DNA from: Eubacteriaceae bacterium
GTDB lineage: Bacteria > Bacillota > Clostridia > Eubacteriales > Anaerofustaceae
Direction: 5' to 3'
DNA length: 62,532 nt
NCBI GenBank assembly: GCA_017531485.1
Contig: JAFXKY010000037.1
Span: 1-62,532, forward strand
Below are positions 34,654 through 42,767 of the stretch, piece by piece. Below the pieces are notes generated by a model. It was not told the origin of the DNA. It saw nothing but the letters and a program-made list of their open reading frames with translations, and did not search any database. Both the position numbers and the translations under genes were made by a program. Every line of letters starts with the position of its first letter. The first letter of the stretch is position 1.

Positions 34654-35916
34654 GTGAAGATTTTACTCAAAAATGCAAAAGTTTTCGGCTATGACGGATT
34701 GTGTAATATCAGTATTGTTGACGACAAAATTGCAGAAATATCCCCCCTTAGCGGCTCTTCTTTATTTGATTTTGATGAAACCATCGAGATGGATGGCAAT
34801 TATATTTTTCCCGGTTTTGTAGATGTACACGTACATATGAGAGAGCCGGGATTTTCTTATAAAGAGACCATAAAAACAGCATCCCTCGCGGCGGCACACG
34901 GCGGATATACGGACGTATTCGCGATGCCGAACCTGAGCCCTGTTCCCGACTCAAAGGAAAACATCTCCGTGGAACTTGAGCTTTTAAAGGACAGCGTAAT
35001 AAACGCATACCCCTATTCTTCCATCACCGTCGGACAAAACGGCGAAGAGCTCGTTGACTTTGAAGAGATGAAAAATTATGCTGCGGCATTTTCCGATGAC
35101 GGCAAAGGGGTGCAGAGTGATGAAATAATGAGAGAGGCTCTCAGAAAAGCAGAAAAGACAGAAAAAGTCATTGCGGCACATTGCGAAGTGAACGAACTGC
35201 TTCACGGCGGATATATCCACGACGGCATCTACGCAGAAAAAAACGGACACAAGGGCATTTCTTCCGCGAGTGAATATGAGATGATAAGGCGTGACTGCGA
35301 CCTTCTCAGGGAAGGAATAAATGCGAAATATCACGTATGCCACGTTTCCACAAAGGAAAGCATCGACATCATCAGAAAGGCAAAAGAGGACGGACTGAAC
35401 ATCACCGCTGAAACAGCGCCGCACTATCTCGTTCTTTGTGATGAAGATCTTCAGGAAGACGGACGCTTCAAGATGAACCCGCCCCTTCGCGGAAAAGAGG
35501 ACAGAGAAGCCCTCATAAATGCTGTGATCGACGGAACGCTTGACATGATCGCAACGGACCACGCACCCCACAGCGGAGAAGAAAAGTCAAAAGGTCTTGC
35601 AGGCAGCTCAATGGGCATCGTCGGACTTGAAACGGCGTTCCCCGTTCTTTATACATATCTCGTAAAGAAAGGCATCATCACCCTTGAAAGACTCATTGAG
35701 ATGATGACGACCGTTCCCGCAGAAAGATTCGGAATAACAAGCGGAATCACAGTCGGAGAAAGAGCGAATCTTTGCGCATATGACCTTGAAAAGAAATATA
35801 CGGTCGATCCGGAAAACTTCCTCACAAAAGGCAGGGCAACACCTTTTATGGGATGGGAAGTTTACGGCGAATGCGTTCTTACGGTATGCGGCGGAAAGAT
35901 CGCTTACAGAAAATAA
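34654..35916 (+). CDS. pyrC: Dihydroorotase
   Basis: A 420-residue class I dihydroorotase that cyclises carbamoyl-aspartate to dihydroorotate in UMP synthesis. The zinc motif DVHVHMREPG and the late ATDHAPHS are intact. The start is GTG 34654, 8 bases after GGAGAGG. An upstream TTG (34627) falls before the predicted transcription start. First gene of the pyr operon. Confidence 0.93.
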   Translation: MKILLKNAKVFGYDGLCNISIVDDKIAEISPLSGSSLFDFDETIEMDGNYIFPGFVDVHVHMREPGFSYKETIKTASLAAAHGGYTDVFAMPNLSPVPDSKENISVELELLKDSVINAYPYSSITVGQNGEELVDFEEMKNYAAAFSDDGKGVQSDEIMREALRKAEKTEKVIAAHCEVNELLHGGYIHDGIYAEKNGHKGISSASEYEMIRRDCDLLREGINAKYHVCHVSTKESIDIIRKAKEDGLNITAETAPHYLVLCDEDLQEDGRFKMNPPLRGKEDREALINAVIDGTLDMIATDHAPHSGEEKSKGLAGSSMGIVGLETAFPVLYTYLVKKGIITLERLIEMMTTVPAERFGITSGITVGERANLCAYDLEKKYTVDPENFLTKGRATPFMGWEVYGECVLTVCGGKIAYRK

Positions 35917-35967
35917 TACAGCAAGTAAAATAAATTCAGTATAAAAATACATCAGGAGGACAACGAA

Positions 35968-36702
35968 ATGAATCAGGGAATTTATAAGATTCTCATCAAT
36001 CATGAGATCGCCAAAGATGTATATGAAATGATCCTCATGGGTGATACTTCACACATCACTGCACCGGGTCAGTTCATCAACATCCAACTCGACGGTTTTT
36101 ATCTCAGAAGACCGATCAGCGTATGCGATTACAACAAAGACACTATCACACTTTTATATAAAGTCGTTGGTGCGGGAACGGAAAAAATGGCAGCAATGCG
36201 TTCAGGTCAGGAGCTCGACTGCCTCGTCGGTCTCGGAAACGGCTTCGACACTTCCCTCTCAGGAGACCATCCCCTTCTCATCGGCGGCGGAATCGGTATT
36301 CCTCCCCTTTATAACCTCTGCAAGAAACTCGTATCCGAAGGCAAAACACCCACAGTCATTCTCGGTTTCAACACAGTTCAGGACATCTTCTATGTTCAGG
36401 ATTTCAAAGAACTCACACCGAACGTATGCGTGGCAACCGCAGACGGTTCTTTCGGAGTAAAGGGATTCGTTACGGCTATCATCGAAAAGCTTAATGATTA
36501 CACATACTTCTACACATGCGGACCGGAAGCAATGCTCAAAGCTGTTTATGACACAACAAAATCTTCAGGCCAGCTCAGCTTCGAAGAAAGAATGGGATGT
36601 GGATTCGGCGCATGCATGGGATGCAGCTGTGAAACAAAATACGGCAACAAACGCATCTGCAAAGACGGACCGATTCTCGTTAAGGAGGAGATCATATGGT
36701 AG
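35968..36702 (+). CDS. pyrK: Dihydroorotate dehydrogenase B, electron-transfer subunit
   Basis: A 244-residue FAD and 2Fe-2S subunit that passes electrons from dihydroorotate, via PyrD, to NAD+. FAD-binding FYLRRPISVCDYN, NAD-binding LLIGGGIGIPPLYNL, and a C-terminal cluster with Cys in CGFGACMGCSC plus RICKDGP. ATG follows AGGAGG. It overlaps pyrD by 7 bases. The presence of PyrK marks the NAD-dependent type 1B enzyme. Confidence 0.95.
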   Translation: MNQGIYKILINHEIAKDVYEMILMGDTSHITAPGQFINIQLDGFYLRRPISVCDYNKDTITLLYKVVGAGTEKMAAMRSGQELDCLVGLGNGFDTSLSGDHPLLIGGGIGIPPLYNLCKKLVSEGKTPTVILGFNTVQDIFYVQDFKELTPNVCVATADGSFGVKGFVTAIIEKLNDYTYFYTCGPEAMLKAVYDTTKSSGQLSFEERMGCGFGACMGCSCETKYGNKRICKDGPILVKEEIIW

Positions 36703-37607
36703 ACATGAAAGTAAATTTAAGCGGCGTTGTTCTTGACAACCCCATCATCCCCGCAAGCGGCACATTCGGTTACGGCGAAGAATTCAAGGAATTTTACGAC
36801 ATCAACATCCTCGGTTCATTCTCTTTCAAAGGAACCACAAAAGAACCGCGTTTCGGAAATCCCACACCGAGAATCGCTGAGTGCGTTGAAGGAATGATCA
36901 ACTCAGTAGGTCTTCAGAACCCCGGCATCGAAAAGGTCATCAGCGAAGAGCTTCCGAAGATGAAACAGTTCTTCCACAAACCCGTCGTTGCAAACATCAG
37001 CGGATTCTCAATCGACGAATATGTTTACTGCTGCGAAAAGATCGACAAGGAAGATCAGGTCGGCATCATCGAAGTAAATATCTCATGCCCCAACGTTCAT
37101 AACGGCGGTATGGCATTCGGCGTTGACCCGAAAAACGCTTATGACGTAACAAAGGCAGTCAAGGAAGTAACGACAAAGCCCGTATATATCAAGCTCTCCC
37201 CCAACGTAACGGACATCGTTTCAATCGCAAAAGCTTGCGAAGAAGGCGGAGCAGACGGCATCTCAATGATCAACACGCTTCTCGGCATGAAGATCGACCT
37301 CAAGACGAAAAAGCCCGTCATCGCAAACAAAATGGGCGGATTCTCAGGTCCGGCGATCTTCCCGGTTGCAGTAAGAATGGTATATCAGGTATATGACGCA
37401 GTCAAAATCCCCATCATCGGTATGGGCGGCGTTGCGACAGCAGAAAACGTAATCGAAATGATGCTCGCAGGTGCTACTGCGGTTCAGGTGGGTGCGCAGA
37501 ACCTCGTTGACCCGTTCGCCTGCAAGAAGATCATCGAAGATTTACCGGGAGTAATGGAAAAATACGGTATCAACAGTTTATCAGAAATTATCGGAGGTGC
37601 TCACTGA
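36696..37607 (+). CDS. pyrD: Dihydroorotate dehydrogenase B, catalytic subunit
   Basis: A 303-residue FMN-barrel enzyme oxidising dihydroorotate to orotate; type 1B, the partner of PyrK. PASGTFGYGEEF near the N-terminus, the catalytic-Cys loop EVNISCPNVHNGG, and the FMN-phosphate segment IIGMGGVATAENVIEMMLAG. Its start overlaps the pyrK end, and its stop overlaps the pyrF start (TGATG), so all three are translationally coupled. Confidence 0.95.
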   Translation: MVDMKVNLSGVVLDNPIIPASGTFGYGEEFKEFYDINILGSFSFKGTTKEPRFGNPTPRIAECVEGMINSVGLQNPGIEKVISEELPKMKQFFHKPVVANISGFSIDEYVYCCEKIDKEDQVGIIEVNISCPNVHNGGMAFGVDPKNAYDVTKAVKEVTTKPVYIKLSPNVTDIVSIAKACEEGGADGISMINTLLGMKIDLKTKKPVIANKMGGFSGPAIFPVAVRMVYQVYDAVKIPIIGMGGVATAENVIEMMLAGATAVQVGAQNLVDPFACKKIIEDLPGVMEKYGINSLSEIIGGAH

Positions 37608-38305
37608 TGGGTAAAGATGTAATCATCGCTTGTGACTTCCCCAGCGCGGAAGTATGCCTTAACTTTTTAGACAAATTCGAAGGCAAAAAGCCTTACGTAA
37701 AGATCGGTATGGAGCTTTTCTATGCTGAAGGCGCAGATATGGTAAAGAAGATCAAGGACCGCGGTCACAACATCTTCCTCGACTTAAAGCTTCACGACAT
37801 CCCCAACACAGTCAAAAGCGCTATGAAAGTGCTTTCAAACATGGACGTTGACATGACAAACCTTCACGCAGGCGGCGGAATTGAAATGATGCAGTGGGCG
37901 ATCGAAGGTCTCACAAAGCCCGACGGAAGCCGTCCCCTTCTCATCGGCGTTACTCAGCTCACATCAACATCTCAGGAAACGATGAATGACGAGCTTCTCA
38001 TCGGCGGAAAAATTGATGACGTTATCGCACATTACGCACTCAACACAAAAAAAGCAGGTCTTGACGGCGTAGTATGCTCACCGCTTGAATCAAAGAAGAT
38101 ACACGAGATCTGCGGAAGCGAATTTTTAACAGTAACACCGGGCGTGCGTTTTGCTGACAACCAGACACAGGACCAGAAGAGAGTTACGACACCGGAAATG
38201 GCGAAGATCCTCACAAGCGACTATATCGTAGTAGGCCGCCCCATCACAAAAGCTGACGATCCCGTTGCGGCATACGAAAGATGCCTCAGCGAATTTGTAG
38301 GATAA
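37607..38305 (+). CDS. pyrF: Orotidine-5'-phosphate decarboxylase
   Basis: A 232-residue TIM-barrel enzyme, the last step of UMP synthesis. The catalytic Asp-Lys-x-x-Asp cluster is visible in LDLKLHDIPNTVKSA, and the C-terminal phosphate-binding YIVVGRPITKADDP is present. Group 1, bacterial type. Its start overlaps the pyrD stop. Confidence 0.95.
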   Translation: MGKDVIIACDFPSAEVCLNFLDKFEGKKPYVKIGMELFYAEGADMVKKIKDRGHNIFLDLKLHDIPNTVKSAMKVLSNMDVDMTNLHAGGGIEMMQWAIEGLTKPDGSRPLLIGVTQLTSTSQETMNDELLIGGKIDDVIAHYALNTKKAGLDGVVCSPLESKKIHEICGSEFLTVTPGVRFADNQTQDQKRVTTPEMAKILTSDYIVVGRPITKADDPVAAYERCLSEFVG

Positions 38306-38314
38306 GATATAAAC

Positions 38315-38332
38315 TTCCGGCAAAAGCCGGAA
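38315..38332 (+). other. Intercistronic hairpin between pyrF and pyrE
   Basis: 7-bp stem TTCCGGC / GCCGGAA with AAAA loop, followed by A, not T. Probably an mRNA processing or stability element that sets pyrE level, rather than a terminator. Confidence 0.55.
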
Positions 38333-38371
38333 AAAATGAATAAGATACTATACCAAAGGAGATAATACATA

Positions 38372-39007
38372 ATGGAAAAGAAAATTGCAAAACACTTACT
38401 TTCAATGGGCGCAGTATTCCTTCGTCCGGACGAACCGTTCACATGGGCAAGCGGAATCAAATCCCCCATTTACTGTGACAACCGTCTTACACTTTCAAAC
38501 GTTGAAGTAAGAACAGCTATCGAAAACGGTCTTGCTGAAATCATCAAAGAACATTATCCGGAATGCGAAAAGCTCATGGGCACATCAACAGCAGGCATCG
38601 CTCACGCAGCTATCACAGCTCACATTATGGGACTTCCGATGGGTTATGTACGCGCAAGCGCTAAAGACCACGGCAGAAACAACCAGATCGAAGGCAAACT
38701 CAACAAAGGTGACAAAGTAGTAGTAATCGAAGACCTCATCTCTACAGGCGGCAGCGCAATCGAAGTAGTTGAGATCCTCCGCGAAAACGGCGCTGAAGTT
38801 CTCGGTATCGCAAGCATCTTTACATACGGAATGCAGAAGGGCCTCGACAGAATGGCAGCAGCAAACGTTAAAAACGTTTCTCTCTCAAACTTCGACGTTC
38901 TCGCTGAAGTAGCAGCTGAAGAAGGATACATCAAAGACGAAGACATCCAGAGACTTATCTCTTTCAGAAACAATCCTTCTGACGAAAGCTGGATCGGAGG
39001 AAAATAA
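38372..39007 (+). CDS. pyrE: Orotate phosphoribosyltransferase
   Basis: A 211-residue type I phosphoribosyltransferase joining orotate to PRPP. The PRPP loop [18 protein letters not shown] is intact, and [16 protein letters not shown] is the family's N-terminal signature. ATG follows AAAGGAG. Between pyrF and pyrB in the operon. Confidence 0.95.
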   Translation: MEKKIAKHLLSMGAVFLRPDEPFTWASGIKSPIYCDNRLTLSNVEVRTAIENGLAEIIKEHYPECEKLMGTSTAGIAHAAITAHIMGLPMGYVRASAKDHGRNNQIEGKLNKGDKVVVIEDLISTGGSAIEVVEILRENGAEVLGIASIFTYGMQKGLDRMAAANVKNVSLSNFDVLAEVAAEEGYIKDEDIQRLISFRNNPSDESWIGGK

Positions 39008-39010
39008 TTA

Positions 39011-39925
39011 ATGCGACACCTTATTGATATTTTGGAACTCAGCGTAGAGGAGATCGATGAGCTTGTGGCTGTTGCCAACGACATTATCGCAAACCCTGAG
39101 AAATATCAGGAAAAATGCAGACATAAAAAGCTTGCAACACTTTTCTTTGAACCGTCAACACGTACGCGCCTCAGCTTTGAAGCGGCTATGTACGAACTCG
39201 GCGGAAATGTTCTCGGTTTTTCCGAAGCACAGAGCTCATCTTCAGCAAAAGGCGAAAGCGTTGCTGACACGATCAAGGTAGTTTCTTCTTATGCGGACAT
39301 CATCGCCATGCGTCACCCGAAAGAAGGAGCTCCGATGGTAGCGTCCATGAAGAGCGACGTTCCTGTTATCAATGCAGGTGACGGTGGACACAACCATCCG
39401 ACGCAGACACTCACAGACCTTCTCACCATCAACCGCGAGATCGGACATTTCGACAACATCACCATCGGCTTCTGCGGTGACCTCAAATTCGGAAGAACGG
39501 TACATTCCCTCGCAAGTGCGCTTTCAAGATATGAAAACGTAAAGATGATCTTCATCTCACCGGAAGAACTCCGCATCCCCGAACATATCTTAAAGGAAAC
39601 CCTTGAGCCGGCAGGAATCGAATATGTTGAAACGACGGATCTCATGCAGTATATGGGAGAACTTGACGTGCTTTACATGACAAGGGTTCAGAAAGAACGT
39701 TTCTTCAACGAAGCAGATTACATCCGCTTAAAAGACAGCTACATTCTCGATCTTGAGAAAGTACACTGCATGAAAGAAGACGCATGCGTACTTCATCCGC
39801 TTCCGAGAGTCAATGAGATCGCCATCGAAGTTGACGAAGACCCGAGAGCGAAGTATTTCATTCAGGCAAAATGCGGCAAATACATCAGAATGGCGCTTAT
39901 ATTAAAGTTATTGGAGATAAAATAA
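39011..39925 (+). CDS. pyrB: Aspartate carbamoyltransferase, catalytic subunit
   Basis: A 304-residue transcarbamylase catalytic chain, committing carbamoyl phosphate and aspartate to pyrimidine synthesis. Carbamoyl-phosphate site [22 protein letters not shown] segment; SSSSAKGES loop with the catalytic Ser and Lys. ATG follows CGGAGGA. It overlaps the pyrI start by one base, as needed for stoichiometric holoenzyme. Confidence 0.95.
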   Translation: MRHLIDILELSVEEIDELVAVANDIIANPEKYQEKCRHKKLATLFFEPSTRTRLSFEAAMYELGGNVLGFSEAQSSSSAKGESVADTIKVVSSYADIIAMRHPKEGAPMVASMKSDVPVINAGDGGHNHPTQTLTDLLTINREIGHFDNITIGFCGDLKFGRTVHSLASALSRYENVKMIFISPEELRIPEHILKETLEPAGIEYVETTDLMQYMGELDVLYMTRVQKERFFNEADYIRLKDSYILDLEKVHCMKEDACVLHPLPRVNEIAIEVDEDPRAKYFIQAKCGKYIRMALILKLLEIK

Positions 39926-40341
39926 TGATCATCGGAAACATCACAAACGGCATAGTTCTCGACCACATTCAGGCAGGCAAAGGCATGGAGATTTACGAAG
40001 TATTAAAGCTCAGCGAACTTTCATGCACCGTTGCAATGATCAACAATGCTGACAGCGTCAAGATGGGCAAGAAGGACATTGTGAAGATCAATGAAGTCAT
40101 CGACCTTGACCTCGATATCCTCGGATATATCGCTCCGACGACGACTGTAAACATCATCAAAGACGGCAAAGTGGAACACAGAAAAAGACTGCAGCTTCCG
40201 GAAAGAGTGGTTGACGTAATCACATGCAAGAACCCGCGCTGCATCACATCTGTGGAAAGAGGACTGAAACAGTCTTTCAAGCTCACAAACCGTGAAAAAG
40301 GCACATATCGCTGCATTTATTGCGAAAGCGAAGCTAAATAA
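39925..40341 (+). CDS. pyrI: Aspartate carbamoyltransferase, regulatory subunit
   Basis: A 138-residue regulatory chain that binds nucleotides and makes PyrB allosteric. Four zinc cysteines C101, C106, C130, C133 (CKNPRC and CIYC). It is somewhat shorter than the E. coli chain (153). ATG 39925 overlaps pyrB's stop; the longer frame would lie in pyrB. Having pyrI suggests enteric-like end-product control of the enzyme rather than of transcription. Confidence 0.95.
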   Translation: MIIGNITNGIVLDHIQAGKGMEIYEVLKLSELSCTVAMINNADSVKMGKKDIVKINEVIDLDLDILGYIAPTTTVNIIKDGKVEHRKRLQLPERVVDVITCKNPRCITSVERGLKQSFKLTNREKGTYRCIYCESEAK

Positions 40342-40349
40342 ACTATTCA

Positions 40350-40375
40350 GGGGCATCATAAGATGCCCTTTTTAT
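40350..40375 (+). terminator. Terminator of the pyr operon
   Basis: 7-bp stem GGGCATC / GATGCCC with ATAA loop, followed by TTTTT. Confidence 0.92.
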
Positions 40376-40427
40376 TTACATTCTCTTCACAATGTGATAT
40401 CATAATTTCATACGGAGGGAAAATGCG

Positions 40428-40961
40428 ATGAAGAAAAACAGGAATTATGTTTTGATAGCAGTATTAATGTTCTTCGCAGTCGTGCTCGTTCCATGGGGAG
40501 ATATTTATGAAAGCATATTCAACACTGCAAGGACTGAAGAAGATATTGTAAGGATCGCAACAAGAGAACTTAAACCTCACGAAGGTGATGAAGTTGAAAT
40601 TATAGACACTTTCACTTATAACGGCAACACCAAAGCTGCTGTCTGGGTTCAATATGGCAATAAGGTTGCGCTTATCGACTTCGACCGGAATTGGGGAGAG
40701 GGATTCGTTTTTAACAAAATTGCTAAACCGATAATCAGGGGGGACGGATGTTACAGCGTGCCTCTCTTTCCCGACGGATATGCTTTTTTGTGTACTAACG
40801 AAAAAATAGCCGTCTTTTATATCAACGGTGAAGAAATTCCGGTTGAAAAAGTCCCGTTTGTTTGTTTTCATGATGACAGAATTCCCGCACACGAAACCAC
40901 CGGATACACAACAACCACAGAATATTACTTCCTTGACAGAGATGGAAATGAATTGCAATAA
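40428..40961 (+). CDS. Uncharacterised membrane-anchored protein
   Basis: A 177-residue protein with one N-terminal helix (about residues 7-24, YVLIAVLMFFAVVLVPW) and an external domain of beta character. No lipobox. No family recognised. ATG follows CGGAGGG. It is monocistronic and bounded by terminators on both sides. Codon use and composition match neighbours. Confidence 0.6.
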   Translation: MKKNRNYVLIAVLMFFAVVLVPWGDIYESIFNTARTEEDIVRIATRELKPHEGDEVEIIDTFTYNGNTKAAVWVQYGNKVALIDFDRNWGEGFVFNKIAKPIIRGDGCYSVPLFPDGYAFLCTNEKIAVFYINGEEIPVEKVPFVCFHDDRIPAHETTGYTTTTEYYFLDRDGNELQ

Positions 40962-40988
40962 AAAATCCGCATGAAAATGCGGATTTTA
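40962..40988. terminator. Bidirectional terminator
   Basis: 11-bp perfect stem AAAATCCGCAT / ATGCGGATTTT with GAAA loop between convergent genes. Confidence 0.92.
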
Positions 40989-41000
40989 TTTATTACCTGA

Positions 41001-41531
41001 TCAGTCTACGAGTACGCAGGAAACGTATGTAAGTGTTCCGGGTCCGTAGTAATATTTTACATCATTATCCTTGCAGACGTCGCTTACGATCATTCCGAGA
41101 GCTTCCATTGAGTGAAGGAGCTGTTTCGGGAAGCGGCAGGGTTCGTCAGGATATGTGCAGGTCTTGCAAGTATGGCAGCCGCCTGTTCCTACGAGCATAG
41201 CGTCGTCGAGTTCTTCAGCAACGTATTTATGGAAATCCTTGAGGTGTTTTGCGTGGTCAGCAGAGAGTTCCATGATTTCTTCATAGTCCATAGTGTCAAC
41301 TTCGCCTGTTGTCTGAAGGATGAGGCCTCTTTTATATTTATGGACTCTTTCTGAACATTCTTCGATAGTTCCGCATGCAGGCGGGCATGACCAGTTTGTG
41401 TTATAAGCGTGGCATGCTTCACAGCCCTGTCTTGCTTCGATACGGAGCTGGATAGTATCAACATCGAGGTCCGCAACTGTAGTAAAGCCACAGGCGAGGG
41501 CTTTTTCTTTGATTTCTGTAAGTGTAGGCAT
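41001..41531 (-). CDS. DUF2284 cysteine-rich (Fe-S/metal-binding) protein, copy 1
   Basis: A 176-residue DUF2284 protein. It has two cysteine groups: C37, C40, C49, C53, C59 (with NWSCPPACGT) and C119, C122, C125, C132 (GGCHTCKTCTYPDEPC). Such spacing suits iron-sulfur clusters. Members often sit beside URO-D, corrinoid-methyltransferase and corrinoid-activation genes; the molecular role is not established. About two-thirds identical to the copy 500 bases away. The minus strand of this region is divergent from the ASKHA activator gene. Confidence 0.85.
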   Translation of the reverse strand: MPTLTEIKEKALACGFTTVADLDVDTIQLRIEARQGCEACHAYNTNWSCPPACGTIEECSERVHKYKRGLILQTTGEVDTMDYEEIMELSADHAKHLKDFHKYVAEELDDAMLVGTGGCHTCKTCTYPDEPCRFPKQLLHSMEALGMIVSDVCKDNDVKYYYGPGTLTYVSCVLVD

Positions 41532-42028
41532 AATGATCCCCTTTTCGTATTATATAGCTACGAAGTAATATATCACATAACGTTTCTTTCGTCAATCTCG
41601 GAAGTTAAATTTTAGACATATGAGAGGTTATGTCGGATTTGTCCCCCTTACTTGTAAGGGGGAAATCGCGCATGGTGCCGCAGGGGGATCGGGTAAGGAA
41701 AAAAGTGCGGGGATCGCCGGATGATAAAAAATGCTGTTAAACACACGGATCTGCACACACGCTGAGGATTCACCCTATCCCCCTGTTATCTTCGCGGAAG
41801 GCGCCCGATAACATCCCCCTCAGGATAAGGGGGACGCGGCGCGCTCACTCGCGGGCTTGTTCGCGCTGTGTGCCGCAGGGGGATCGGAGAGATGTACGAA
41901 GCGCGAAAGACAGAGATGATCCACGAACTATCCCTCAGCGGGATTCTCCGACAGATACATTATAAACAAGCAATCAGGCACATTTCTTAAAACAAAAAGA
42001 AGGGGGTATCCCCTTCTTTGTAAATTCA
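41532..42028. repeat. Intergenic stretch carrying CCCCCTTA / GATCCCCCTG repeats
   Basis: A 497-base non-coding gap between the two DUF2284 genes. It contains a perfect hairpin CCCCCTTAC-TT-GTAAGGGGG (41643-41662) and GTGCCGCAGGGGGATC soon after, an imperfect copy around 41814-41834, and a second GTGCCGCAGGGGGATC ending near 41885. No gene is seen in it. Confidence 0.75.
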
Positions 42029-42565
42029 TTAGTCAAGCATGATGCATGCTACGTATGTAAGTGTGCCGGGTCCGTAGTAGTATTTTACGTTGTTTCTGAG
42101 GCATACTTCGCTTACGATCATTCCGAGACCTTCCATCGGGTGAGAAAGTTTGTCCGGGAAGCGGCACGGTTCGTCGGGGTATGTGCATGTCTTGCAGTTA
42201 CGGCATGCTGAGTCGCCGCAGAGCATTGTGCCTTCGAGGTTTTTGTGCACGTAATCAGCGAATGCTCTTACGTGTTCGCCGTGGTTCTGAGCGAGTTCCA
42301 TGATCTCTTCGAAGTCCATTGTGTCAACTTCGCCTGTTGTCTGAAGGATGAGGCCTCTTTTATATTTGTGGATTCTTTCGGAACATTCATCGAGTGTTCC
42401 GCATCCCGGCGGACATGACCAGTTTTTGCCGTAAGAATGGCATTTGTTTTCCGCACATGCATCTCTTGCTGCAGGGTTGAGCTCGATAGTGTCAACGTCC
42501 ATTTCGGCAACTGTTGTGAAACCACATTCGAGAGCTTTTGCTTTTACTTCTTCAATATTGATCAT
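42029..42565 (-). CDS. DUF2284 cysteine-rich (Fe-S/metal-binding) protein, copy 2
   Basis: A 178-residue paralogue of the gene at 41001. Cysteines are C37, C42, C51, C55, C61 and C116, C121, C124, C127, C134. The first group differs from copy 1 by a two-residue insert (CAENKC against CEAC), and C116 is extra, so the metal sites may not be identical. ATG 42565 is 8 bases after AAGGAG; the longer frame lacks a site. Divergent from the ASKHA activator gene at 42768. Confidence 0.85.
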   Translation of the reverse strand: MINIEEVKAKALECGFTTVAEMDVDTIELNPAARDACAENKCHSYGKNWSCPPGCGTLDECSERIHKYKRGLILQTTGEVDTMDFEEIMELAQNHGEHVRAFADYVHKNLEGTMLCGDSACRNCKTCTYPDEPCRFPDKLSHPMEGLGMIVSEVCLRNNVKYYYGPGTLTYVACIMLD

Positions 42566-42728
42566 TTTTTTTCTCCTTATAGATAGTAAGTATGCTGTTT
42601 TGATTATACTCCCGTATTTTCGATTTGTCAATAAGTTAGCGTCAGTTAAACCATTTTAGTTGCGCACTTTATGATTACGGAATATTTGCGCGGATGGTAA
42701 AAAAAATAATGAGAACAGGCGATAAGTG

Positions 42729-42737
42729 TGTTATAAT
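42729..42737 (+). promoter_or_regulatory. Extended -10 promoter of the ASKHA gene
   Basis: TGTTATAAT (TG at 42729-42730, TATAAT 42732-42737), no clear -35 box. The start at 42768 lies 31 bases beyond it. Confidence 0.65.
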
Positions 42738-42767
42738 GAACTAAAAAATAATACACGCGAGGAAAGT

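Noticed and set aside
34984..35571. A 195-codon minus-strand frame within pyrC
   Set aside because: It is antisense to the zinc-motif region of a well-conserved dihydroorotase, with Phe/Val/Cys-rich sequence typical of antisense frames.
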